From assembly GCA_007115705.1 (NCBI GenBank), contig QXEO01000464.1, forward strand, positions 9,168,317 to 9,232,316: 64,000 nucleotides of DNA. The letters run 5' to 3'. The first letter of the stretch is position 1, and each line of letters begins with the position of its first letter. A program made the translations under genes and the position numbers. The DNA is from Dactylis glomerata (taxonomy: Eukaryota; Streptophyta; Magnoliopsida; Poales; Poaceae). Below are positions 11,691-22,946 of the stretch, piece after piece. The notes below the pieces were generated by a model that searched no databases, was not told where the DNA came from, and saw only the letters and a list, made by a program, of their open reading frames with translations.

Positions 11691-12331
11691 GGCTTCGTCG
11701 TAGAATGCAGGGAGGGGAAAGGAAGGCAGGAGGAAGCAGAGGAAGTGGGTTTCTGCAGAATAGTGCTACACAGTCAAGGACCAGCTTCAGCTGACCACCG
11801 TGTCCTTGCCTCCTGGGCACCATCTCAAGCAATCTCGGCCGTCCGTTTGAATCTAAGCGTAGCCCTTGGTACCTTGTTGACGAAGGGTCACCGTAGGTAC
11901 GAACGAATAGGAAGCAGTAGCCCCTTGCTTTTTCACTGCGCACTGCCACGATGGGACTGGGCATTGAACTCGATTGGACTCTGGATTGGGTCCAAGCTAG
12001 CAGCGACACGACGTGCACGCCCAGCCGTACATGTACATCTATCTCCTCGCCCGGCGTGCATCCATGCCCGTGATTTTTGTAGAAGAAGAGGCAGAAGAAG
12101 AAGGATAGCTGATTGACTGTCTGGCTCGACAGGCTGCTGCGGGTGGCCCGGCTGCCTGCGCATTTTGTAGGCCAGGAACCGCCACTTAATCAAGCCATTT
12201 TGTGTCACTGATTAGTAGGGCCAACCACACATGGGGCCTACTCTCAGTGACCCAAAGTCAGAAAAGTTAGGGTGTGGAAGTTAGACGATCCACGGCATGT
12301 TTTTTAAATATAGTTTTTTTGAAAGGCCCAC
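11691..12331 (-). promoter_or_regulatory. Upstream region of the interrupted host gene
   Basis: About 640 bp lie between the start codon and the first satellite-like sequence. A pyrimidine-rich stretch just above the ATG could be 5' UTR. No clear TATA box was found, and the overlapping ORFs on both strands here (11656-12208) are not supported by splice or family evidence. An imperfect palindrome lies at 12204-12251. Confidence 0.4.
12204..12251. repeat. Imperfect 48-bp palindrome
   Basis: GTCACTGA-TTAGTAGGGCC on the left and GGGGCCTACTCTCAGTGAC on the right pair around a ~10-nt loop. It may be a small MITE remnant or a regulatory hairpin; nothing decides between them. Confidence 0.45.
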
Positions 12332-13639
12332 ACACCTGTTTTGACACCTCCGGCCACTGGGAAAAATGGAAAATGCAGCGTTATTCTATTTATCATGTTT
12401 GGTATTTTTCCTAGGTGGTGCATCACTCACCATGACTCCATGCAGTGTTTTTCCATTTTTTTGATTTTTTCTGAATTCCCCAGGCCCCCCTCCGAGATCT
12501 AGGTCAGACTCGGCGGTGCCATCGATGTCTGCCAGGTGGGGTGGGAACCATGGTTTGGTCTTGGTTCTAGGGTCCCACACCCCCAGGGGACCTCCCTGTA
12601 TTTTTCCCCAATTTTCCTGGTGTGCATTTCTTGTAGCCCCAGTGCAAAATTGGATTAATAAGGATTTAGGGCAAAAATAATTCATTATATGGCAGCAGGC
12701 CGAGATAATTCCTAACCTACTGGATGAGGCACCCCTGGCAGGTCCCCCACCCATGAAAAATAGAGTGGTGATGTTCTGCACACTGCCCTTGGTGGCCCCT
12801 TCACAAAAAAGCACCTGTTTCGACACCTCCGGGCACCCGAAAAATGGGAAATGCATTTTTATGTGGAAACTGGAAAAACACTAGTTGCAAAAGTGGTTGG
12901 GAATGCAAATATGCACATCTCCACCAAAAATGGAACCATGGTTCCAAAGTTTGCTGTGGAACTTGCACAAACCATGGTCATCTGCCAAGGAAGACCAAGA
13001 GAACTCCTGCGTGGAAGCACCTCTCTGTGAGGGAGTCCACATGTGAACCCTTGGGATGGCATGTTTGGTATTTTTCCTAGGTGGTGCATCACTCACCATG
13101 ACTCCATGCAGTGTTTTTCCATTTTTTGTTTTTTTCTAAATTCCCCAGGCCCCCCTCCGAGATCTAGGTCAGACTCGGCGGTGCCATCGATGTCTGCCAG
13201 GTGGGGTGGGAACCATGGTTTGGTCTTGGTTCTAGGGTCCCACACCCCCAGGGGACCTCCCTGTATTTTTCCCCAATTTTCTTGGTGTGCATTTCTTGTA
13301 GCCCCAGTGCAAAATTGGATTAATAAGGATTTAGGGCAAAAATAATTCATTATATGGCAGCAGGCCGAGATAATTCCTAACCTACTGGATGTGGCACCCC
13401 TGGCAGGTCCCCCGCCCATGAAAAATAGACTGGTGATGTTCTGCACACTGCCCTTGGTGGCCCCTTCACAAAAAAGCACCTGTTTCGACCCCTCCGGGCA
13501 CCCGAAAAATGGGAAATGCATTTTTTATGTGGAAACTGAAAAAACACTAGTTGCAAAAGTGGTTGGGAATGCAAAGATGCACATCTCCAGCAAAAATGGG
13601 ACCATGGTTCCAAAGTTTCACTAGTAGGGAAAACCTCAT

Positions 13640-13850
13640 CTGTGGCGCACCAATATATGTATTCTGTGGCGCATGGGTGGTGCTCCACAAAATCTTCGCC
13701 ACAAAAATAAGAATTCTGTGGCGCAGCAGTACGTGCGCCACAGAAATAAGGAATTCTGTGGCGCACCAGTTCATATGCGCCACAGAAATAAGGCATTCTG
13801 TGGCACATGAGTACTAGGTGCGCCACAGAAATAGGTGCGCCACTGAAAAT
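13640..13850. repeat. Left subterminal repeats of the CACTA element
   Basis: At least nine copies of CTGTGGCGCA or its complement occur. Most are arranged as head-to-head pairs about 25-35 bp apart, so each pair can form a hairpin. Confidence 0.8.
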
Positions 13851-14116
13851 TCAAAAAAAATCAAAAATCGAATTTTTTTTTTGAAAATCATAAAAATTGA
13901 AATAATGTGAAAAAACTATTTTATTTCAATTTTTTCAGGATTTTATCACATGAGGAACATTTTCAAATCACACCGAATTTCTTGACTTCCCGGTAAGTCA
14001 CCCATCCTTAGACTACTCTAGGCTGAGCACGCTTAACTTCTCCATTCTATGTGCATGAGCTATCCCTAACCTACCCAAGTTCTTATTGATATTACTATCA
14101 TATCAATCCTCTTAAG

Positions 14117-14745
14117 ACCTATGTGTGCTTGTGTGTATGTGTGTGTGTATGTACGTATATGTATGTATATGTGTGTGTATGTGTGTATATGTGTATATAT
14201 ATTATGTATATGTGTGTATATGTGTATGTATATGTGTACGTATGTCCGTGTATATGTGCATATATGTGTGTGTATATATGCGTATATGTGCATATATGTG
14301 TATATATGTGTGTATGTGTGTGTATATGTATGCATGTGTGCATATATATGTGCGTATATGTGTATGTATGTGTGCGTATATGTGCATATATGTACGTATA
14401 TGTGTGTGTATATGTGCGTATATGTGCGTATATGTGTGTATATGTGTGTATATATGTGTATATATGTGTGTATGTGTGCATATATGTGTGTATATGTGTG
14501 TATGTGTATGTATATGTATGCATGTGTGCATATATATATATGCGTATATGTGCGTCTATGTATGTGTATGTGTGTGTATGTGTGCGTATATGTGCGTATA
14601 TGTACGTATATGTATGTGTATGTGTGCGTATATATGCGTATATATGCGTATATGTGCATATATGTGTGTATATGTGTGTATATGTGTGTGTATGTGTGTA
14701 TATGTGTGTGTATATCTGCATGTGTGCTATATGTGTGTATATAAC
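14117..14745. repeat. Compound TG/TA microsatellite, about 630 bp
   Basis: The tract is almost only T, G and A on the plus strand in TGTGTA, TATG and TGCG units. Every frame on both strands is open for around 200 codons (Cys/Val/Tyr or His/Thr/Tyr rich), an artefact of the repeat. It lies in the middle of the CACTA element. Confidence 0.95.
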
Positions 14746-15159
14746 TAATCCAAAAGTTTAATCCAATATAAATTTTGATCTAAAAATAAAAATTAAAAAA
14801 AATTGAAAATATAAAAGTGCGAAAAAGTCTATTTTCCCTTTTGAATTTTGAGATTCTAAAATTTGTCGAAACGACCATAGATAGTTGAATTCGGATGTAA
14901 CTTTTTGTGTAGATACTTTTTCATATAAAAAACTTTCTAATCTAACTTCGTATGCAAAAGTTATGGCTGTTTTACCGAGACATAAAGTTTTTTGTAAAAA
15001 ATATCAAAATTCATTTTTATTATTTTTCTTACTTACTAGATCACATAACATAACTAAATCTGATTTTTTGAATTTTTTTCAAACCTTTTATCATTTTCTT
15101 TTATTTTTTAAAAGACTAAAAAGGTGACCCACGGGGGGGTGGGTGGGTGGTGGGACGAG

Positions 15160-15495
15160 CGCCACAGAATTAGGGTAATTCTGTGGCGCACTGGTCTTGG
15201 TGTGCCACAGAATGCTCACCAGGGCCAGTGCGCCACAGAATTACCCTAATTTTGTGGCGCACTGGTCTGGGTGTGCCACAGAATGCTCTAATTCTGTGGC
15301 ACACTGGCCCTGATGCGCCACAAAAATAGAGGAACCAATGATTGGGGCTGGCAGGGCGTGGGTCCCACCCTATTTCTGTGGCGCATGGTCTTTTGGTGCA
15401 CCACAGAAATGATATATTTCTCTGGCGCACCTGGTTTGGTGCGCCACAGAAATAATTTCTATGGCGCACTACTAGCTTATGCGCCACAGAATTGC
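15160..15495. repeat. Right subterminal repeats of the CACTA element
   Basis: More than a dozen GCGCCACAGAA / TTCTGTGGCGC motifs occur in alternating orientation, often pairing as ATTCTGTGGCGCAC...GTGCGCCACAGAAT. Confidence 0.8.
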
Positions 15496-16319
15496 ATCCC
15501 ATCTATAAGGGTTTTCCTACTAGTGTTGTTGTGGAACTTGCACAAACCATGGTCATCTGCCAAGGAAGACCAAGAGAACTCCTGCGTGGAAGCACCTCTC
15601 TGTGAGGGAGTCCACATGTGAACCCTTGGGATGGCATGTTTGGTATTTTTCCTAGGTGGTCCATCACTCACCATGACTCCATGCAGTGTTTTTCCATTTT
15701 TTTGATTTTTTCTGAATTCCCCAGGCCCCCCTCCGAGATCTAGGTCAGACTCGGTGGTGCCATCGATGTCTGCCAGGTGGGGTGGGAACCATGGTTTGGT
15801 CTTGGTTCTAGGGTCCCACACCCCTAGGGAACCTCCCTGTATTTTTCCCCAATTTTCCTGGTGTGCATTTCTTGTAGCCCCAGTGCAAAATTGGATTAAA
15901 AAGGATTTAGGGCAAAAATAATTCATTATATGGCAGCAAGCCAAGATAATTCCTAACCTCCTGGATGTGGCACCCCTGGCAGGTCCCCCACCCATGAAAA
16001 ATAGAGTGGTGAGGCACACTGCCCTTGGTGGCCCCTTCACAAAAAAGCACCTGTTTCGACCCCTCCGGGCACCCGAAAAATGGGAAATGCATTTTTTATG
16101 TGGAAACTGGAAAACACTAGTTGCAAAAGTGGTTGGGAATGCAAAGATGCACATCTCCACCAAAAATGGGACCATGGTTCCAAAGTTTGCTGTGGAACTT
16201 GCACAAACCATGGTCATCTGCCAAGGAAGACCAAGAGAACTGCTGCGTGGAAGCACCTCTCTGTGAGGGAGTCCACATGTGAACCCTTGGGATGGCATGT
16301 TTGGTATTTTTCCTAGGTG

Positions 16320-16324
16320 GTGCA
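16320..16324. repeat. Target-site duplication GTGCA of element A (left copy)
   Basis: GTGCA at 16320-16324 is repeated at 33763-33767. Joining the two restores the satellite phrase GGTGGTGCATCACTCACC. Confidence 0.95.
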
Positions 16325-17838
16325 TGATGACCCACAAGTATAGGGGGTGTATCGTAGTACTTTCGATAAATAAGAGTGTCGAACCCAACGAGGAGCAGAA
16401 GGTGTTGATGAGCAGTTTTGACCAAGGAATCACTGTAAATACTAGCAAACAGGTTTTTAGGAGTATTTGGTAATACGAGTAAATAAAGTGCGAGTAAATA
16501 AAAGACAGTAGTAACAATTGCAGCAAGTGGCCCAATCCTTTCTTCAGCAAAGGACAAGCCGGTTGTGTTCTTATAATAACCAAACGTTCTCGAGGACACA
16601 CGGGAGTTTTCTGTCAAGAGCTTTCGCTTCATAGAGCCAATAGTATTCATTGGTTTGGTAAGTGTTATGGGGGTGAACCTGTGCTAGCGCACTACCCTTA
16701 CTAGGATAAATACACACTTGTGATTATACCCCTTGCAAGCATCCACAAATACAAGAAAGTAATTAAGATAAATCTAACCACAGCCTTAAACTCTAGGATC
16801 CTACGCTCCCTGGTGCAATGGTTTCCCAACGGAGGTTTAGGTTTCTGTCACTCCAGCAACCCCACAATCGGTAGCCAAATACACAATGCATCTCACTAGG
16901 CCCATAAATGGTGAAGTATCATGTAGTCGACGTTCACATGACACCACTAGTGAAATAGCACCACAACAATATCAAACCATTAAATATTTCTCAACAATAA
17001 TTCACTACTAACATCTTGACTTCTCCCATGTCCTCAAGAACTAAACGAACTACTCACAAGACATCATATGGATCATGATCAGAGGTGAAATAATGGTAAA
17101 TAACAATCTGAACATAAACCTTAATTCAACGGTTCCACTCAATAGCATCAACTACAAGAGTAATCAACACCGGGAAAGTTTCCCCTATGAATATAACAAG
17201 ATCCAACTCAAGATGTTACAGTGGGACGGCGTGGTGATAGCGGAGATGAAGGTGCTGGTGATGGAGATGATGATGATGATGATCCCAATGAAGTCCAGTG
17301 CGATGGTGATGACGATGGTGACGATCTCCCCTCTCCGGGAAGTAATTTCCCCGGCAGATTTCTCCCTGCCGGAGAGCTTTCTCTCTCTGGTGTTCTCCGC
17401 CCCGCAGAGGCGGCTGTGTCTAACTCTGAACCCCCCCCCCCCTCACTTAGGTTTTCAGGGACGATGATGTACGCGGAGGGGCGAGACCAGAGGTGGGCCA
17501 GGGCGGCCCCACGCAGGGCTGGCGCGGCCAGGGGTGGGCCCGCGCCGCCCTGGCGTGTGGAGCCCCCCTGGCTCCTCTCGACTCCCCCTTCTGGCTTCCT
17601 GAGTCTTCTGGGAAAATATAATTTCTGGGTATTTTTCTGGAATTTTCCTGATCTTCAAAATATGGTCTCTTGACGGTCCTTTTTCCAGCAGAATCCTGAC
17701 TCCGGCAGCAACTCCTCCGATGATCATCAAACATGTGAAAACAAAGGAAATAACATAAGTAACTTATCTAAATATGAAATATATCAATGAATAACAGTAA
17801 ATTATGACACAAAATAGTGATGCAAATTGGACGTATCA
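16325..17838 (-). mobile_element. 3' LTR of element A
   Basis: Pairs with 32255-33762. It contains a GATGAT run near 17266-17285, a poly-C run near 17430 and a GC-rich hairpin at 17506-17570. No clear TATA box is seen. Confidence 0.95.
17506..17570. other. GC-rich hairpin in LTR of A
   Basis: Inner arms GGCGCGGCC and GGGCCCGCGCC flank AGGGGT, inside weaker outer arms CCACGC-AGGGC and GCCCTGGCGTGTGG. It matches in layout the hairpins of B and C. The copy in the other LTR (33426-33490) has three changes in the left inner arm. Confidence 0.6.
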
Positions 17839-17852
17839 ACCCCCCCAAGCTT
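17839..17852 (-). other. Polypurine tract of element A
   Basis: The minus strand reads AAGCTTGGGGGGGT directly before the 3' LTR, the expected plus-strand DNA primer. Confidence 0.85.
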
Positions 17853-19532
17853 AGACCTCGCTTGTCCCCAAGCGAAAACTAAACTCGGTAAACAAGACCA
17901 CAGGTTTATGGAGTGAAGTGTCGATAATCAAAATACGGACAAGAAGCATCACATTCACCAAGGCAAAAATTATAATAGACAGCAACCTCCCTTTATAAGA
18001 TGTAGACTTGCAATAGGTAAAAGGGAATCACATGTAAAGATGCACAAGGTAAATTATAATTGGCAATGGCAAACCTTAGTTCATGGTCGAAGGGTGGAGA
18101 ACAAACTATTCTCTCTTTTGAACGGAGCCTTTTAAAACAGAGCTAATATAGCAAAGGCTATATGCTCAACAAAGTAAACTTTTGCATTCAAAGAAAACTT
18201 TCAAAGATATATATTCCTTCAGACAAAAGCATTATACAAAACAAGGAAGATAATAAACATGATTAAACGGATCAACATATGGATGAGTGAAACATAACAA
18301 CTCAAATGCTTGCTTGAGACAGAGGGAAATAGGTTGACTCAACATAAAAATAAAAGATAGGCCCTTCGCAGAGGGAAGCAGGGATTAAACATGTGCTAGA
18401 GCTTTTCATTTGTAAAACAGAGGTAAAAGTTATTTTGAGAGGTGGTTGCTTTTGTCAACGACTAGCAACGGAGTTCTTGATATCTTCCATACTAAACAAG
18501 TGAGAGCGGTTCCGAGATGTTTGATTAATTGGCACTTTGGTGCTCTTTTATAGCTTTGCACTCCTCCCCACCTTTTTCCTTTCTCAAACCATGGCTAACC
18601 GATTCCATCGGGTGCCAACCAACTTTCACATTCCATTGGAGGAGTGCCTTTTTTCTTTCTTTTCTTTTGAGATTATAATGGTCTGACCAGCTCCCTTGCA
18701 AAATTAATGACGAGCAGATGAAGCTGCCTAGTCGAAGGGTACTTCATTTAGTATGGAAGATAACAAACCCATCCACTACGTCCTCATGAGCAAAAAACAG
18801 TGGCACAAAATGAGAAGTGTTTGAAGGTTTTTTGAAAGGTAGCACATGAAAATTTACTTGGAATGGCTTGAAATACCATGCATAGGAATTTATAGTGGAC
18901 TCTTTGGAAGTGACTTGGCTTTTGGGATTTGGATGCACGAGAAGTATTTCCTCTCAGTACAGGTTTTTGGCTAGCAAGGCTGGGTAGCAAGCATAAGAGT
19001 TGCATGAAACAAACAAACATACATATAATAAGAACAATCATGCAAACTCCCTTGAAGGTACAACGATTTTAACCTTGAGAATAACAATGCTTATAAGCCA
19101 AACATAAGGGAAAACTAAAGTGATGTAACTGCAAGCACTTCTTTATTCTTTTCTACTCAAACCTCAAGGTAAAGTTGCTACTGACCAAGCTAGGTTTGCC
19201 AAAACCAACTAAATCTACTCATGCTCCCAATGTGATACCAATACCAATCAACAAGACTAGTCACATAAGAGAGATTGCAGACTAACATAAAGTGTGCGAA
19301 AAGTAAACTATAAAACTTCTCATTAATATTTTATTACCGCAACTCACACCAAGGGATACATAGATAACCAACTAAGGAGGATACTTCCAACTGCAAACTA
19401 TTCTATATGATAACTTCTCTATTCATGATACAACTCTACTTGAAAAGTAAATGAGCAAAAGGTAATGATGTGATACCGCGGCACTCCCCCAAGCTTGGGA
19501 CAAGCCAAGGGGATGCCTATACCGATGATGAA
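17853..19532 (-). mobile_element. Element A 3' non-coding region
   Basis: This is AT-rich sequence between the extra 3' ORF and the PPT. The part near 18840-18970 is homologous to about 26.6-26.76 kb of element B and about 0.75-0.86 kb of C (words such as TCGTGCATCCAA and CAAAAGCCAA), showing common descent. A second polypurine-like motif lies at 19483-19496. No supported gene. Confidence 0.75.
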
Positions 19533-20082
19533 TTACTCCTTTGGTGGTGGCGGTGGATAATCTCTAATAAGCTTCTCAATCAAATCCTTCAGATCATCAA
19601 TCTTGTACTCAAGGTTACAAATCATCTCGGAATTGTGCTTAACACGGTTCATAAACCTGTCAGCAAGAGAATCCCAGCTCTTGGAATTATTTCCCCATCC
19701 TTCTTCATCCTTGGAGCTTCCTGTCCCTACATTGTTAGAACGATCTATATCCCAGCCGGAGGGTAATCGTGATTTGGGCACCTTTTGGAACTGACGCTCA
19801 TGACGGAAAGGATCTATATCCCAGGGTGTGGAAAGGATTTTGGCGCGGTGGAGATATCCGTGGAGCTAAGGTGTGACGCGGCACACCCCCTCCGGTCCTT
19901 ATGCAAGCACTCTTCTTGAACTTGTCCTGATCTGTCACCACCCCTATGCTGGCAATCACAGTGTTTGGCCTTGGACTTTGATCCTCATCCTCATCTTCAC
20001 TTTCAACCTCTTCTATCAACCGGAGATCTTTGGTGTAATCCTCCGGAGGTGTTTCCTCCTTGTCACCGCTTGAAGAGGCCAT
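19533..20082 (-). pseudogene. Extra ORF downstream of integrase in element A (frameshifted)
   Basis: It starts at 20082 with MASSSGDKEETPPEDY, immediately after a polypurine-like motif. The N-terminal part is acidic (EEVESEDEDEDQ). Near 19830 the frame shifts, and the other frame carries PSGWDIDRSNNV, then a heptad-like segment (MICNLEYKIDDLKDLIEKLI) and ends PPPPPKE at 19533, about 183 codons in all. There is no recognised domain and no signal peptide or obvious membrane segment, so it does not look like a typical envelope protein, although it sits where Athila elements carry their env-like gene. It is preceded by a hairpin-TATA block that resembles the LTR promoters of B and C. Confidence 0.6.
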
Positions 20083-20083
20083 G

Positions 20084-20096
20084 ACTCCCCCAAGCT
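20084..20096 (-). other. Internal polypurine-like motif in element A
   Basis: The minus strand reads AAGCTTGGGGGAGT just before the ATG at 20082. A second copy with AAGCTTGGGGGAGT on the minus side of 19483-19496 follows the ORF stop, so the ORF is bracketed by PPT-like motifs. Confidence 0.6.
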
Positions 20097-20177
20097 TAAG
20101 ATCGACTCCTGACAGAAACAGCTCGAAGCAAAACACGACGAGAAAACGATATGCAGACCTCGGGGACTCCGGGGGGG

Positions 20178-20185
20178 TTAAATAG
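20178..20185 (-). promoter_or_regulatory. LTR-like internal TATA in element A
   Basis: The minus strand reads TTCGCCTATTTAACCCCCCC, very close to the LTR promoter core of C (TTCGCCTATAAAGACCCCCC) and of B (TTCGCCTATAAG). It lies about 95 bp upstream of the extra ORF and downstream of the hairpin at 20251-20304, the same order as in the LTRs. Confidence 0.6.
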
Positions 20186-20250
20186 GCGAAAATTATACAT
20201 CGAAACGAAGTCACAGGAGGAAAACGGGACAGAAACGAGTTCCGGGGTGT

Positions 20251-20304
20251 TCTCACACAGGGGTGGCGCGGCCAGGGGTGGGCCCGCGCCACCCGTGTGT
20301 GAGA
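20251..20304. other. Strong GC-rich hairpin inside element A
   Basis: The 20-bp arms at 20251-20270 and 20285-20304 pair at 19 of 20 positions around a 14-nt loop. It belongs to the same motif class as the LTR hairpins of A, B and C but is in the internal region between integrase and the extra ORF. Confidence 0.75.
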
Positions 20305-20421
20305 CACACACGGACTCTTTTTCCTGCCCTTTTTCATCTCGTGATTTTTCATATTTAGTAAAAACAGCAAAAATATTAAAAGAAGAACTTTTCGCGAAAC
20401 TTTTCTGACTAGAACTGTTAC

Positions 20422-22569
20422 CTATTCGAAAGCGAACTCTGCAGGTTCCTGCAGTTTGTCTTGGATGTAATCTTCCGGAGAAACTGTTTCAATAACATCA
20501 ACATCTTCATTATAAGAATCTCCAGAAATATAATGTTTGAGTCTTTGCCCATTCACCACTTGTGTAGAATAATCTTTCAATGAAGCAATCTTAATAGCAC
20601 CTGAGCGGTACACTTCCAAAATAACATATGGTCCTTCCCATTTAGAGAGTAATTTTCCTGCAAAAAATCTGAGACGAGACCTATACAAAAGAACTTTCTC
20701 ACCAACATGGAACTCTCTCTTAAGAATTCTCTTATCATGCCATTGCCTGACTTTCTCTTTGAAAAGTCTGGCATTCTCATACGCTTCGTTTCTCCACTCA
20801 TCTAGAGAACTCAAGTCTAACAACCTCTTCTTACCGGCTAGTTTAAAATCTCTATTAAGCTCTCTCACTGCCCAAAAAGCTTTGTGTTCTAATTCTAAGG
20901 GCAAGTGACACGCTTTTTCGTAAACCATCTTATAAGGAGACATACCCATGGGATTCTTATAAGCAGTTCTATAAGCCCATAAAGCGTCGTTTAACTTACT
21001 AGCCCAGTTTTTCCTAGATTTATTAACAGTCTTCTGCAAGATAGACTTGATCTCCCTATTTGAAAGCTCTACCTGCCCACTAGTTTGGGGATGATAAGCA
21101 GAAGCAATTCTATGATTGACATCATACTTAGCAAGAGTTTTTCTAAAACTACCGTGAATAAAATGAGAGCCTCCGTCAGTCATAAGATATCTAGGCACTC
21201 CGAACCTAGGAAAGATAACATCCTTAAGCATTTTTAACGAGGTCTCACCATCGGCACTCTTTGTAGGTATGGCTTCTACCCATTTAGTAACATAATCAAC
21301 AGCAACAAGTATATGGGTATAGCCTTTTGAAGGAGGAAAAGGACCCATAAAGTCAAATCCCCAACAATCAAACGGTTCAATAACAAGAGTGTAGCTCATA
21401 GGCATCTCATTGCGTCTAGAAATATTTCCAACTCTTTGACATTCATCACAAGATAAAACATACCTTCTGGCATCCTTAAAGAGGGTTGGCCAATAAAAAC
21501 CAGATTGTAGAACCTTCTGCGCGGTTCTATCTCCAGCATGATGCCCTCCATAAGCACTGCTATGGCATTTCCTTAATATCTCTTGTTGTTCATATTCTGG
21601 TATGCATCTTCTCATGATACCATCAACTCCTTCTTTATATAAATGTGGGTCATCCCAAAAATAATGCCTCAAATCATAGAAGAATTTTCTTCTTTGCTGA
21701 GCTGTAAAGGTCGGAGGCAAATACTTGGAAACAATAAAGTTAGCATAATCAGCATACCATGGAAGGTCTCGTGAAGTTACATTAATTGCAGCCAACTGTT
21801 CATTTGGAAAACTATCATTAACAGGAATAGGATCAAAAGAAATGTTTTTCAATCTAGACAAGTTGTCAGCTACAGGATTTTTAGCACCTTTCCTATCTAT
21901 GATATGCAAATCAAACTCTTGTAAAAGTAACACCCATCTAATAAGCCTAGGCTTAGCATCCTTCTTAGTCATAAGATATCTAATAGCAGCGTGATCAGTA
22001 TGAATAGTAACTTTAGAGTCAACAATGTAAGATCTAAACTTATCACAAGCAAAAACAACAGCAAGAAACTCTTTGTCAGTAGTAGCATAATTCTTCTGAG
22101 CAGCATCAAGAGTCTTACTAGCATAATGAATAACATTCAACTTATTATCAATGCGCTGTCCAAGAACAGCACCAACAGCAAAATCACTAGCATCGCACAT
22201 AATTTCAAAAGGTAAATTCCAATCAGGTGGTTGAACAATAGGAGCAGTAGTTAAATCCTTCTTAAGAGTTTCAAAAGCTTCCTTACAATCATCATCAAAG
22301 ACAAATGGTACATCCTTTTGAAGAAGATTGGTAAGAGGCTTTGAAATCTTAGAGAAATCTTTAATAAACCTCCTATAGAAACCAGCATGACCAAGAATAC
22401 TACGAATACCTTTAACATCTCTTGGACATGGCATTTTCTCAATTGCCTCCACTTTTGCTCTGTCAACTTCAATACCTCTTTCGGAAATTTTATGTCCTAG
22501 GACAATTCCTTCATTTACCATAAAGTGGCATTTCTCCCAATTAAGAACAAGGTTAGTTTCTTCGCACCT
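20422..22569 (-). pseudogene. pol: Element A pol, 3' part: end of RT, RNase H, integrase
   Basis: In frame with the upstream part once element B and one CACCT copy are removed (the join falls between codons at 29561/22569). Residues counted from Met 22521: RT connection at 1-60 (GFYRRFIKDF), RNase H with active-site region FEIMCDASDF (D110) and TDHAAI, an integrase zinc finger (H320, H327, C358, C361), and an integrase core with D390, D449 and E485, giving D-58-D-35-E spacing. The C-terminal part contains GPYVILEVYRSGAIKI and ends FAFE at 20422; there is no chromodomain, as expected for Athila. Integrase would insert the cDNA. No stop or frameshift is seen; the only break is element B. Confidence 0.93.
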
Positions 22570-22851
22570 TGATACGTCTCAAACGTATCTATAATTTTTG
22601 ATGCTCCATGCTTGTTTTTACACCATTTGCCTATTGTTTCGTTACACTTAGTGGCACTTTTATGCATTTTCCGGAACTAACCTATTAACAAGTGCCACAG
22701 TGCCAGTTCCCTGTTTTCTGCTGTTTTTGTGTTTCAGAAGTGATACACAGGAAATATTCTCGGAATTGGACGAAACAAGTTCCTGAAGTCTTAAATCAAG
22801 GGGAAGCTTCCAGACATCCGAAGAGGTGTCAGAGGGGGGCCACCAGGGCCC

Positions 22852-22919
22852 TAGACACATGCCTGGCGCGGCCACCCCCTTGGCCACGCGGGGCCCGTGT
22901 GTGGGCGCCTGGTCCACCC
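22852..22919. other. GC-rich hairpin in 5' LTR of B
   Basis: Inner arms GGCGCGGCCA and TGGCCACGCG flank a C-run; outer arms are GACACATGCC and GTGTGTGGGC. The 3' LTR copy (28302-28369) has the better-paired TGGCCGCGCG. Confidence 0.6.
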
Positions 22920-22939
22920 CCTGACATCGCCCTTTCGCC

Positions 22940-22946
22940 TATAAGA
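22940..22946 (+). promoter_or_regulatory. TATA box in 5' LTR of B
   Basis: TTCGCCTATAAGAAGCC lies about 20 bp downstream of the hairpin; the 3' LTR has the same core at 28390. Confidence 0.65.

Larger units (their letters stand above)
13619..15525. mobile_element. Non-autonomous CACTA (DTC) transposon, 1.9 kb
   Basis: The left end is CACTAGTAGGGAAAACC; the right end is its inverse, GGGTTTTCCTACTAGTG. Removing it restores the satellite reading AAAGTTT-G-TGTGG. The duplicated target is TT plus one mismatching base (TTT left, TTG right); 3 bp is normal for the superfamily. Subterminal zones (about 13640-13850 and 15160-15495) are packed with CTGTGGCGCA and TGCGCCACAG motifs in both orientations, the kind of transposase-binding repeats CACTA elements carry. 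The core is AT-rich with a long TG/TA microsatellite and no transposase, so mobility would need an enzyme from elsewhere. Confidence 0.9.
12332..16324. repeat. 667-bp satellite array, left segment (contains the CACTA element)
   Basis: The array begins with a rearranged piece (12332-12420) in which the CACCTGTTTTGACACC end joins directly to ATGTTTGGTATTTTTCC, missing roughly 220 bp of the monomer. Using CATCACTCACC as anchor, monomers start at 12421, 13087, 15662 (after the CACTA insertion) and 16323 (broken by element A). Spacings are 666, about 666 (net) and 661 bp. These monomers carry none of the type-specific variants of the trimeric HOR further right. Long minus-strand ORFs in each monomer are a property of the repeat, not genes. 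Confidence 0.93.

Noticed and set aside
11656..12208. Several 90-123-codon ORFs upstream of the interrupted gene
   Set aside because: They overlap on both strands in a GC-rich promoter-like region, with no splice or family support.
14066..14761. Six overlapping ORFs of about 200 codons (Cys/Val/Tyr- or His/Thr/Tyr-rich)
   Set aside because: They are translations of the TG/TA microsatellite, which has no stop codons in any frame. No gene.
19798..20370. 190-codon ORF of element A starting at 20370
   Set aside because: Its N-terminal half reads through the hairpin and TATA block; the plausible start is the internal ATG at 20082 after the polypurine-like motif.
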